A DNA stretch of 37,259 nucleotides from an uncultured Verrucomicrobiota bacterium (GTDB lineage Bacteria; Verrucomicrobiota; Verrucomicrobiia; Limisphaerales; UBA9464), in NCBI GenBank assembly GCA_903854475.1, contig CAINWP010000141.1, positions 1 to 37,259 on the forward strand, read 5' to 3'. The notes beneath the pieces were generated by a model. That model saw nothing but the letters and a program-made list of their open reading frames with translations. It had not been told where the DNA came from and made no database searches. Positions within the stretch are counted from its first letter, which is position 1. Every line of letters starts with the position of its first letter. Made by a program: the position numbers and the translations under genes. This document shows positions 27,401-34,991 of the stretch, in pieces.

Positions 27401-27554
27401 CCGGCGGACGGATGCCGGTGATTTGATAAATCGCCTGCGGCACGAACCCAGCCCGGTGGGCCAAATAGGCCAGACCACCCAAGGCTAGGACGTGGACGAT
27501 CATCGAGATGATCAGACTCGAGCGGTCCGTCTTCTTTTTGGCGTTGCGGGCCAT
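24459..27554 (-). CDS. TonB-dependent receptor with a TonB-type N-terminus (TM helix plus Lys-Pro linker) fused to plug and barrel
   Basis: N-term SSLIISMIVHVLALGGLAYLAH then RPPEKPKPKPKPPEPSPEIPKPK; plug RQIVIRGLNDRYNIATLNGAELPSADPRRRAPQLDLIPAAMIDRVVVSKTFTPDLQGGFAGGAVNIVTKSFP; barrel ending ...GITVSLTLSADF. Confidence 0.9.
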   Translation of the reverse strand: MARNAKKKTDRSSLIISMIVHVLALGGLAYLAHRAGFVPQAIYQITGIRPPEKPKPKPKPPEPSPEIPKPKASDIVEETAAPPTATAPATAAPPTATAARSDAPPAQGGGAGNFFKAEVRKPDAAPVRPIQGKPGTGAGTLGASKSTASATAAKSAFDDATTKPSTVAAVLEERKNAATSQEAISAEQIARTGGGDASQITTKITGVVATDNRQIVIRGLNDRYNIATLNGAELPSADPRRRAPQLDLIPAAMIDRVVVSKTFTPDLQGGFAGGAVNIVTKSFPAKGFTTVSAGTGLNSSATMNEGFLKIPGGANDFWAMDDGSRALPSKALIDPSIITDAQRPWRNTTQQAAGAERLALAQKYDAALRSFNNTTFAPSMGQPGPNSNFAVSSGDTTWLFGRRFGWFGTFNHDRQFQFYENAFRGRYSYGTDPVDGGPLIRTSEFRRDQSIINVGWGAVASTAMELMPGHELSFSFLNNQSAQQYITEETGQTINQFQPGSEERTRIEQLTYRERYLRNFQFKGRHEFREVGSTQLDWSFSSSGTGENSPDERIFPMIVSPSGNGFTNVIAQSAELPNINQPSRFFRDSQDKSWNFRSDLTIPFTPGNGLESSIKVGGNILESERRLREQRFEYEISQTTGANQPDVVGYANSVLNFQGQQFITNATGSGANSRTAYYFPNATFLRSGLPFDGYGYDGTQSIPAVYAMADLFVLPKFRLVGGARFEQTDLKAEVLPRSRILGSSSSGNIATTDVLPSIGGVFPITSNFNLRLNWSQTIARPTYREFAPFEYFDTFDGLAYRGNADLKRSEIENYDARVEWFPRPGELLSAAYFRKNILNPVEPYIADNAAGIVSFTNNASAIVSGFEFEARKNLAALDPLLAGITLGGNAALISSEVDVFYPVGNGVGLYNRPLFDQPKYILNSDLAWEIARSRTTFSVSFTRSGQRLAVDGGQGSPNIYEQPINTLDFFVNQRLGRRWKMRFGARNLLDPEIRQTLINDLGTREERYGDQYVFRSYKRGITVSLTLSADF

Positions 27555-27563
27555 GACGGTTCT

Positions 27564-28016
27564 TTATTTCGCAGCGCCCGCGGTGTCCGTCGCGAGGCCG
27601 ATCTTGGTCACATTGGCCCGTGTTAGGATGTCGAGAACTTGAACCACCTTCTGGTAGTTCACGTTCTCGTCGCCACGCACCACGACGCTCAGGTCTGGGT
27701 TGCTCTTGCGGAAGCGGATGATCTCATCCTCAAGCTTCTTGAGGGTGATGGGCTCGGCGTTGAAGTAGATGTTTCCCGCGGCATCGACCGTGACATTGTT
27801 AATGTCTTGTTTGGTTTGGTTCTGCGGCGGCTGCTGCGCGGCCGAGGGCAGGTTGATGTCGATGTCGTTGGTCGAGGGCGCTGTGGTGATGATGAAGATC
27901 ACCAGAAGCACGAAGGCCAAATCCAGCAGCGGGGTGATGTTGAGTTCACCCATCGCATGGTGATGGGATGCGGAATATTTTTTGCGTCCACGACGCCCGG
28001 CGGCTGCTGCGCTCAT
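27564..28016 (-). CDS. exbD: ExbD/TolR-family biopolymer transport protein
   Basis: MGELNITPLLDLAFVLLVIFIITTAP TM with conserved Asp; C-terminal VVVRGDENVNYQKVVQVLDILTRANVTKIGLAT. Confidence 0.93.
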   Translation of the reverse strand: MSAAAAGRRGRKKYSASHHHAMGELNITPLLDLAFVLLVIFIITTAPSTNDIDINLPSAAQQPPQNQTKQDINNVTVDAAGNIYFNAEPITLKKLEDEIIRFRKSNPDLSVVVRGDENVNYQKVVQVLDILTRANVTKIGLATDTAGAAK

Positions 28017-28801
28017 GGGCGATGGTTCGGATTTTGAGCCTGCTGACCGAAGTTAATGTTCCGCAGCGCGTCGGCGATTTCGTCCGCCAGAGCGCGGTTG
28101 TCGACGTACTGGTGCTCCAGGTCGGTCATCACCTCGGAGTTGAAGTTATCTAGCTCCTGCGTGATGCCGCGGATGGCGGTGATCATTAGGTTGTAGGCGA
28201 ACATCGCAGGGATGGCCACGAAGAGACCGACGACCGTGGCGATGAGTGCGCCGGCGACACCCGGAGCCATCGCAGTGAGGCTCGCGCTGGCCGCCATGGC
28301 AATGCCAGAGAAGGTTTCCATCACGCCCCAAACCGTGCCTAGAAGACCGATGAAGGGGCCGCCCGAAACGGCTGTGGTCAGGATGATCATGCCCTTTTCT
28401 AGCGACAACGCCTCGGCGCTGACCGCTCGCTCTAGGGCCACTTGAACGGACTGGAAGGACTCGACACTAATGCGCTTCTTACCTTTTACCGTCACCGGGT
28501 TGTTCTCCAAGTGGTACTCCACTTCACCGCAACCGGAGGTGTAGATCTCGAAGGCCGGGGCTCCGGAAAACTCTCGCTTGTCGCGGAAGAGCGTCATCGG
28601 ATCCTTGGACTCCCGATAGGCGGCCAGGAACTTCCTGCTCATGGCGCGGGCCTTCAAGATTTGACGGCCTTTGGTGATGATCACCGACCAGGAGACCATC
28701 GATACTAGGATCAGGGCCGAGATGGTCATCTTGCCCTCGATCGTCGCCTTCTCGAAAGCGAAGGTGAGGGCGTTGGCGAGGATGGGTTGGAACGGGTCCA
28801 T
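28013..28801 (-). CDS. exbB: ExbB/TolQ/MotA-family proton channel protein
   Basis: GPFIGLLGTVWGVMETFSGIAMAASASLTAMAPGVAGALIATVVGLFVAIPAMFAYN; overlaps exbD by 4 nt. Confidence 0.93.
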   Translation of the reverse strand: MDPFQPILANALTFAFEKATIEGKMTISALILVSMVSWSVIITKGRQILKARAMSRKFLAAYRESKDPMTLFRDKREFSGAPAFEIYTSGCGEVEYHLENNPVTVKGKKRISVESFQSVQVALERAVSAEALSLEKGMIILTTAVSGGPFIGLLGTVWGVMETFSGIAMAASASLTAMAPGVAGALIATVVGLFVAIPAMFAYNLMITAIRGITQELDNFNSEVMTDLEHQYVDNRALADEIADALRNINFGQQAQNPNHRP

Positions 28802-28845
28802 GATCGATCGGTCTCTCGTTGAAAAAGTTTAGGGTGCTCGGCCGA

Positions 28846-29181
28846 TTACTTCGCGGTGGCCCCAGCGGGCGCGTTTGTTCCGAAGAGGCTAGATCCGAAG
28901 TTGGACCGTTCGCCGAAGGACTCGACGGAGCCCTTTTGAATGCGCACCACGAATTCCTTCATGTCACCGACGCCCTTGTTGAGGAGGTTGTAGGTGAGGA
29001 ACTCCACGTCGCCCTGGGCCGAGATGGCGTGTGGGCGACCCAGAGTCTTCACAACCTCGTCGCGAGACATTCCTAGGGAGAGATGGTTGAGCTTAGCCGA
29101 GGAGGAGGCGCAGCCGACCATCCATGCGGCGGCAGCGCAGGTGGCGGCGAGTACGGTGATCCGGCGGATCGAAGCGTTCAT
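28846..29181 (-). CDS. small lipoprotein with SmpA/OmlA (BamE-like) domain
   Basis: Lipobox AAWMVGCASS; LSLGMSRDEVVKTLGRPHAISAQGDVEFLTYNL. Confidence 0.72.
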   Translation of the reverse strand: MNASIRRITVLAATCAAAAWMVGCASSSAKLNHLSLGMSRDEVVKTLGRPHAISAQGDVEFLTYNLLNKGVGDMKEFVVRIQKGSVESFGERSNFGSSLFGTNAPAGATAK

Positions 29182-29229
29182 GCGGCAAGATCTTTGCAAC
29201 TGCAGATGGCGGCAGTTTGTCGTGTTTGT

Positions 29230-29274
29230 GACAAACGTGATACGAATGCTACTCGAATTCGTTACACGATTGTC
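29230..29274. promoter_or_regulatory. imperfect inverted repeat upstream of the bamE-like/exbB/exbD/receptor operon, candidate operator
   Basis: GACAAACGTGATACGAAT (29230-29247), 9-nt spacer, ATTCGTTACACGATTGTC (29257-29274): 15/18 complementary positions. Confidence 0.55.
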
Positions 29275-30137
29275 ATGGATCTGGTACTGGAACGTTGAGA
29301 TGCCTGCTGCTGTTGCCACTGAGTGGGCGCCATTCCGAACTGCCTTCGGAACCACGCCCGAAAAGCGTCTGCACCCTCGTAGCCGCAAGCCTTGGCCACC
29401 GAGGCGATGTCTGAGTCGGCTTGGGCCAGCATCGCGCAGGCCTTCACCTTGAGCCATTCCCGTTGTTGTCCCGGCAGGCTACCGCCGAAGCGTTCCCGGT
29501 AAATCAACAGCAGACGTCGGGTCTCGCAGTGGCAACGGCGGGCCAATTCCTCGACGGGCATAGTCATTAATTGCGCGTCGGTCAGTTGGTGGAGCAGTTC
29601 CTCCAGTCGATCTCCCGCATCCCGTGGTGAACCCACGGGTATGGAGGACTTGTAGGCAGGGGGAGACAGGACCGTAGACACCAACTCCAACAACCGCGCC
29701 CGTTGCTCCAGCGATCCGGTGTCGTTGGAGAGGTGGGTGTTGGTGAAGCGTTGAGCAGCGGGATTCTCCCGGTCGAGAACCCAAGGCAGAGTGGGGTCGA
29801 TTTGATCCGGATGGTCGATCCGGCGACGCTCCAACAGCGTGAAGATCCCGAAGAGCGTGGTTGGATCTAGTCGAAACCAACGGAACGAAAGGCTGCCCAG
29901 TTGGCTGGCCCGTAGCCTCAGCAAACAGTTTCCGCCATGGATCGCGACCATCCCGGTGGACAAGGCGCGGCTAGGGGTCTCGCCCATTAGGTAGGCGTCC
30001 CCAGAAACCAGCCACAGGAAGGTCCAGCCTGAACTTGGAAAGTCCCACTCCTCCCCCCTGTTGAGGCGCCCTTCGTTGAGCAAGAGAGAGGAATCTAGAC
30101 CCATCGTAATTTTTAGACTTTTTGGCCGACGCGTCAC
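29262..30137 (-). CDS. AraC-family transcriptional regulator
   Basis: C-terminal double HTH: MPVEELARRCHCETRRLLLIYRERFG...DIASVAKACGYEGADAFRAWFRRQFGMAPTQW. Confidence 0.88.
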   Translation of the reverse strand: MTRRPKSLKITMGLDSSLLLNEGRLNRGEEWDFPSSGWTFLWLVSGDAYLMGETPSRALSTGMVAIHGGNCLLRLRASQLGSLSFRWFRLDPTTLFGIFTLLERRRIDHPDQIDPTLPWVLDRENPAAQRFTNTHLSNDTGSLEQRARLLELVSTVLSPPAYKSSIPVGSPRDAGDRLEELLHQLTDAQLMTMPVEELARRCHCETRRLLLIYRERFGGSLPGQQREWLKVKACAMLAQADSDIASVAKACGYEGADAFRAWFRRQFGMAPTQWQQQQASQRSSTRSMTIV

Positions 30138-30226
30138 ACAAGCATGACGCGCAGGAAACAGAACGGTGACATTTTGCGCCGAGGCCCTGCGCGTTTGGGA
30201 GCCGGGTATCCCTCAAAAGCAAAAGT

Positions 30227-30252
30227 CCCTCGCCGCAGGGGTGCGACGAGGG
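30227..30252 (-). terminator. probable terminator of the PEP-CTERM gene
   Basis: CCCTCGcCGCA-GGGG-TGCGaCGAGGG hairpin; on the minus strand followed by ACTTTTGCTTTTG. Confidence 0.5.
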
Positions 30253-30278
30253 GTGATCTTAAAGCAACGTTGCAAACC

Positions 30279-30938
30279 TCAGCGTTGAGCCGAAGCGCGG
30301 CGCCGGAAGAGGAGGGCTCCGAACCCGGCCAATCCTACGAGGCTGAGGGCTACGGAACTGGGCTCAGGCACGGATGAGTACTGGATGTTGTCGTACAAGG
30401 CGCCGGAAGGCAGCAGCACCATGTCGACGCCGCTGATCGGTGCCGCCAAGGCGGCGGTGAAGCCGGGGCTCGTCTGATTGGCCGGAATGGACGCGAGCAA
30501 GGTGTTGCCAGTGGAACTAACTCGGTAGAACTGAATCGTTGCACCGGGGTCTCCATAGGTGTCCTTGTCCAGCGTCACCGAGAACTGGGCCAGCATTTGC
30601 GGTGAACTAAACCGCACGAGGGTCGGTTGGAACACTCCGTCGAGCGCCACCAACCCCGACGGAGCGCTACCGCGGTCGTAGAACGCCGGGTTGCGCACCA
30701 GGATAGGGCTGGAGCCGTCGAAGAGGCGCCAGCGTTCGGTGCCTGCGATTTCGTCGCCGTCAGTATTAAAGTCGGGAGACCATGTGGCCTCGCCGAAGCT
30801 AACACCCGTCGGCGCGGCCTGGTTGGCCGGTGTCCCGGAGTTCAGGGCATCGAAGGTGATCGAGATGGACTGCGCTTGGGACGCGGTCGCGAGGAGCAGG
30901 CCCGCCATCAGAGCGGCCGAGAATGAAGGGTTGATCAT
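30279..30938 (-). CDS. PEP-CTERM sorting-domain secreted protein
   Basis: Signal peptide; C-terminus VPEPSSVALSLVGLAGFGALLFRRRASAQR. Confidence 0.9.
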   Translation of the reverse strand: MINPSFSAALMAGLLLATASQAQSISITFDALNSGTPANQAAPTGVSFGEATWSPDFNTDGDEIAGTERWRLFDGSSPILVRNPAFYDRGSAPSGLVALDGVFQPTLVRFSSPQMLAQFSVTLDKDTYGDPGATIQFYRVSSTGNTLLASIPANQTSPGFTAALAAPISGVDMVLLPSGALYDNIQYSSVPEPSSVALSLVGLAGFGALLFRRRASAQR

Positions 30939-30969
30939 AGTGAAAGGTGGTTCGGGAGAAGCGCCCGAT

Positions 30970-32958
30970 TCACTTGGTCACCGGCACGCCGCCCAAGACG
31001 GCCTGCATGACACTGAAAAACACATCGGTGTTGTCGATCGATCCCCGGAACAGGCTCGCGCCACGTCCTTCGGCATAGACCGGAATATCCGAGGCCGTGT
31101 GAACGGCCTGGCTGCCCGCCGCGGCGCTGGGAACCTGACCGGTGACGAGGAAGGTTCCGTTGGTGTCCCGATTCAACGGACCCGCCGGGTAAGTGCTCAA
31201 GGGGGCGACCTTGCCGAAGGGCTGCTGGCTGTCTTGCAGCGGCAGCGGATTGGTCAGCCAGTCTTCGTAGCGGTCGGCGTTGGCGGCGTAGCCGATGAGC
31301 ATCTTGTTGTCGGGATCGGTGGTGGTCGGATAGCCGTCATCCGCCATCGTGTAAACCGGGAAACCGGCGTTGTCGTAGGTACCCACCACCGACTCGCGGA
31401 TCGCGTTATTGGTGTTGCCAATGCCTTGGGACAGTTCGGTGAGCTTGGCGTTGGTGACGCGGGAGGCGCCGATGATGTTGACGCCCGCGCATTCATGGTC
31501 AGCGCAAACGACGATCAACGTGTCGGGGTCGGTGGCCAAAAATGCCCGGGCGGTCGCAACGGCACGGTCGAACTCCAAGGTGTCGAGGAGCCAGCGCTCG
31601 GTGTCCATGGCGTGGGCCTGCTTGTCGATTGAGGCGCCTTCCACCATCAGGGTGAATCCGTTTTTGTTCTTGGAGAGCACTTGCAAGGCCTTGGCGGTCA
31701 TCTCGTCAAGCATGGGCTGGTCGGGGAAACCGAAATCATCCACGACGGTCGAGGCGCCGCGGCGCTTGTCGATCTTGTCCTTGGCCACGTTCATGTTGGA
31801 GAACGAGAACAGTCCCAGCAGGCGGGTGGTGTTCGAGGGCAGGAGGTCGAGCGAGGTCTTGTCTGGCGCATAGCTAAAACCCGCCTTGATGAAGTCGCTT
31901 AGCAAATCGCGTGAGGGATCGGAGGCACCCGCAGGGACTCCCCAGCGGCTGGCGATATCCTGCGGCAGGACGTAGTCACTGGAGGTGGCGCGAGCCGACC
32001 CATTGGTGCCGGCGCCCAAAAACCATTTACGTCCGCCGCCCAAGAGCACGCGGAGGCCGCGGTTGGTCACGCCCTCGTCCAGGTATTGATCGCAGATGCC
32101 GGTGCCGGCGCCGCGGTTGGAGGTGTGGATGGCGAAGGCGGCCGGAGTCGCGTCGAACACATCGGCCGTCGTGACGATGCCCAAGGTCTTGCCGGAGGTT
32201 CGCAATAAATAGGATCCGAGGTATTCGATGCGGGGATTGTCAAACGCCGCCGCCGTGTCATCGGGGAAAACGCCCTCTTCGTTGTTGTTGGCCTTGTTGC
32301 CAGTGGAGTAGCAGTGGGCGCCCGGGGCGGAATCCGTGATGATCGAGTTCAACGAGTGAGTCTGGGCGATCGCTGTGTAAGGCATCGAATCGATGGCCAT
32401 CTTGGAGTTGGCTTTTCCGAGTTGCACCCCCTGGCCTATGATCCGCGCAGCCGTTCGGTGAGCGATCCCGAAGCCATCGCCGATCAGGTAAATAACATTC
32501 TTTGCGCGCCGACCCTGCGGAACGGCAGCAATGACCTCGAAATTACCAAAAGCTTGCACGGTCTTTCCATCCGACTGGGTCGCCGACACGCTGAAGGTGT
32601 GGATGCCCGGCTTGGTGTTGGAGTAGGCCCGGAAGGCGACCTGAACACTGTTGGTCACGGTGACCTTGTCTGCTTTTGTGAAGCTCAGCGACGCGTCGCT
32701 CACGGGAGCGCCGTCCACAGAAAATACAGAGCCGGTGATCGTGGTTCCGGCATCCGGCCGAACGGTTGCCGCCAAATCAAAACGTTGTCCGGCGAAGAAC
32801 CGGGCGATGATCGGGGGTGTGGTGTCGCCGAAGCTGAACAGGGCGCTTGGCGGAGTGAGTCGGGAGACCGTCGGATCAGCGGAGGCGGTTCCGAGGGTGC
32901 CCAGGGTTGCTGCGCAGAGGCCCAGCGAACCCACTAGTCGGGTCAGGGAGTGTTTCAT
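30970..32958 (-). CDS. alkaline phosphatase (PhoA-type superfamily)
   Basis: KNVIYLIGDGFGIAHRTAARII, ITDSAPGAHCYSTGNKANN, MVEGASIDKQAHAMD, VVCADHECAGV. Confidence 0.9.
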   Translation of the reverse strand: MKHSLTRLVGSLGLCAATLGTLGTASADPTVSRLTPPSALFSFGDTTPPIIARFFAGQRFDLAATVRPDAGTTITGSVFSVDGAPVSDASLSFTKADKVTVTNSVQVAFRAYSNTKPGIHTFSVSATQSDGKTVQAFGNFEVIAAVPQGRRAKNVIYLIGDGFGIAHRTAARIIGQGVQLGKANSKMAIDSMPYTAIAQTHSLNSIITDSAPGAHCYSTGNKANNNEEGVFPDDTAAAFDNPRIEYLGSYLLRTSGKTLGIVTTADVFDATPAAFAIHTSNRGAGTGICDQYLDEGVTNRGLRVLLGGGRKWFLGAGTNGSARATSSDYVLPQDIASRWGVPAGASDPSRDLLSDFIKAGFSYAPDKTSLDLLPSNTTRLLGLFSFSNMNVAKDKIDKRRGASTVVDDFGFPDQPMLDEMTAKALQVLSKNKNGFTLMVEGASIDKQAHAMDTERWLLDTLEFDRAVATARAFLATDPDTLIVVCADHECAGVNIIGASRVTNAKLTELSQGIGNTNNAIRESVVGTYDNAGFPVYTMADDGYPTTTDPDNKMLIGYAANADRYEDWLTNPLPLQDSQQPFGKVAPLSTYPAGPLNRDTNGTFLVTGQVPSAAAGSQAVHTASDIPVYAEGRGASLFRGSIDNTDVFFSVMQAVLGGVPVTK

Positions 32959-33012
32959 GAGTTTGAGTTTGTACGGATGAGTGCACGGGTTCGCCCAGTG
33001 GCGGCCGTGGTT

Positions 33013-33696
33013 TCAGCGTCGGAGGCCCTCCGAAGCAGAAAGGGGGTTGGTCGGTGCGGCTTCGCCTTGAAGTCCGGGCGTTGAGGCCGTCGAGGTGGAG
33101 TTGTCGCGGTCCAGATGGAGGCGGACTAACGAGTGCCGTCCATCCGGTTCTTCGCGGCTGCCCACTTCCAACCGACCGGTTAACAGGAATAAACCGCTCG
33201 AATGCGGGGTCAGAGGCTGGTGACCGCGGGGCAGGAGCACTCGAACCACGGTGGGCGGCAGGTCTTCGGCCAAGCCAAACTCCACTTCGTTGCTGACCAG
33301 AGGCATCGGGGCCAGCATCAAGGTCCAAGGAGTAGGGCGGCTTTGTTTGACTTGGTATCCGAGGATCCGGACGCGTTGGCCGGAAAGTTCCAGCAGCCGC
33401 GGTGAGAACTCCAAGCCCTTGGGTCCGATCGGACTTTGGAAAAACTCGTCAAAACGTAGGTCCGAGACACCTGCTGGGGCGGTGGGAAGCTGATCTATCC
33501 ACGATTTCAGGGCTTCAGTGGGATGGCTTCGGGCAAGAACCTTGGCCGAAACCGGGCCGTTGGTGGCGGTGCCACTTCGCGGACGTCGGATGGGGGTAGA
33601 GGACTCCGCCACGACCCCTTCGCCGAAACCCATTACGAGGGCCAGAAGTGTGCAAACGGCTGCTTGCCGCCCAAAAAGCGACCGGGGGTAATCCAT
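33013..33696 (-). CDS. hypothetical secreted protein
   Basis: ORF with signal peptide; LSGQRVRILGYQVKQSRPTPWTLMLAPMPL segment faintly recalls DUF3299. Confidence 0.6.
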   Translation of the reverse strand: MDYPRSLFGRQAAVCTLLALVMGFGEGVVAESSTPIRRPRSGTATNGPVSAKVLARSHPTEALKSWIDQLPTAPAGVSDLRFDEFFQSPIGPKGLEFSPRLLELSGQRVRILGYQVKQSRPTPWTLMLAPMPLVSNEVEFGLAEDLPPTVVRVLLPRGHQPLTPHSSGLFLLTGRLEVGSREEPDGRHSLVRLHLDRDNSTSTASTPGLQGEAAPTNPLSASEGLRR

Positions 33697-33818
33697 CGAA
33701 ACACCGTGCCGAGGACCTGTTACCGAGAAGTGTCCGTTTGGACAACGGTGGGTGACCTTTCAGTGACCGTCGGGTGGCGGTGTTTCTCGAATGCCATTTA
33801 AGAGGGTTTGCCCTGTGC

Positions 33819-34991
33819 TTACAGACCGCTTGCCTCGAGCCACGGCCGGGCCAGGCGATTCAAGAGCAGGCCAGCGATGCGGAAGGCCATGCGCCGCCGT
33901 TCGGGCAGATGGCGATCGAAAACCGCGTTGTATTCGACTGTGGGCAAGGCACCTCGGCGGCGTTTGAATTCGCCCGCCCCGGAGCTGTAGTTGAGCAGTT
34001 GCTTTCGATGAGTCACCTCGCGGTGGATCCCGAGAAAGAGCTGTCGATAGAGGCCCAATTCTGGTGGTAACGTGGTGTCGTAGCCGATGAAGGGAACCGT
34101 CGTGATAGTGGTGTCGATGGTGAAGTATCCCCAAATACCCACCAATCGACCCAAGCGATCGCGAAGGCCGTGAAACTCCAGCCAGCGACCGCGGATGGCC
34201 GCACGGACAAAGGCCTCGTCATAGTGCGGATTCAGCCAAGAATGCTTTTCCAGGTAGAGCATTCGGTAGAGCTCAGCAATACGGGCTGCATCGGAGTCTA
34301 AGATCTCCGAGGGATGGACCCATCGGTAGCGGGTGTCACCGGCGAACTCCTTGCCGTCCCGGCGCAGCGTTGATGTGTTCCTTAAGGGTCTTTGACGGGC
34401 GTCAAAACAATGGACGATCCGACTGGTTAGCAGGCGGTAACCCTGTTGGACGAGCTGATCGGCCAGTCCCGGGGCGCCGACCTCGTCGACATTCCTTAGA
34501 ACCACCGCATGCTCAGGGAACTCTTGCACCAATGAGCGGGTGATGGCCCCCACCGATCCCAAAAGCCCCTCAGGTACGGGGTTGGTTGAAAACATCCAAC
34601 TGTTCCATTGAACGGTACGATCGGCCATAGCACCGCGCAGGATCGCCTCAAAGGCCACCAGACCGAATCGTGCACCCAGTCGCAGGGGACCGCTGGAAAG
34701 GTGGTCTAATTCAGCCCGCGGATAGTCGAGATATTGGGTCATCATCGACACCGGATAGGAGTCGGTGCGTCGACGATCGTGCACTGTGATGGGACAGCCA
34801 AAGGTGCCATGGGTCACCCATCCCGCGCGACCATTCAGGTTCATTGCCGGGCGGAAATGATCACCCACGACTCGCCGCCAGTAGGCGGGTGCCCCGCAGT
34901 CACCGCCACCGATTGCTCGAACGGCGTCGGTAGACCAGAGAATTTGAGCCGAGGGCTCAGGCGGCGAGGTGTGCGATATGGAAGCTGCCAT
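33819..34991 (-). CDS. GNAT/FemAB-like acyltransferase candidate
   Basis: 390-aa ORF overlapping the 3' end of the DUF3419 gene; LGLYRQLFLGIHREVTHRKQLLNYSSGAGEFKRRRGALPTVEYNAVF resembles acyltransferase-fold C-termini. Confidence 0.5.
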   Translation of the reverse strand: MAASISHTSPPEPSAQILWSTDAVRAIGGGDCGAPAYWRRVVGDHFRPAMNLNGRAGWVTHGTFGCPITVHDRRRTDSYPVSMMTQYLDYPRAELDHLSSGPLRLGARFGLVAFEAILRGAMADRTVQWNSWMFSTNPVPEGLLGSVGAITRSLVQEFPEHAVVLRNVDEVGAPGLADQLVQQGYRLLTSRIVHCFDARQRPLRNTSTLRRDGKEFAGDTRYRWVHPSEILDSDAARIAELYRMLYLEKHSWLNPHYDEAFVRAAIRGRWLEFHGLRDRLGRLVGIWGYFTIDTTITTVPFIGYDTTLPPELGLYRQLFLGIHREVTHRKQLLNYSSGAGEFKRRRGALPTVEYNAVFDRHLPERRRMAFRIAGLLLNRLARPWLEASGL

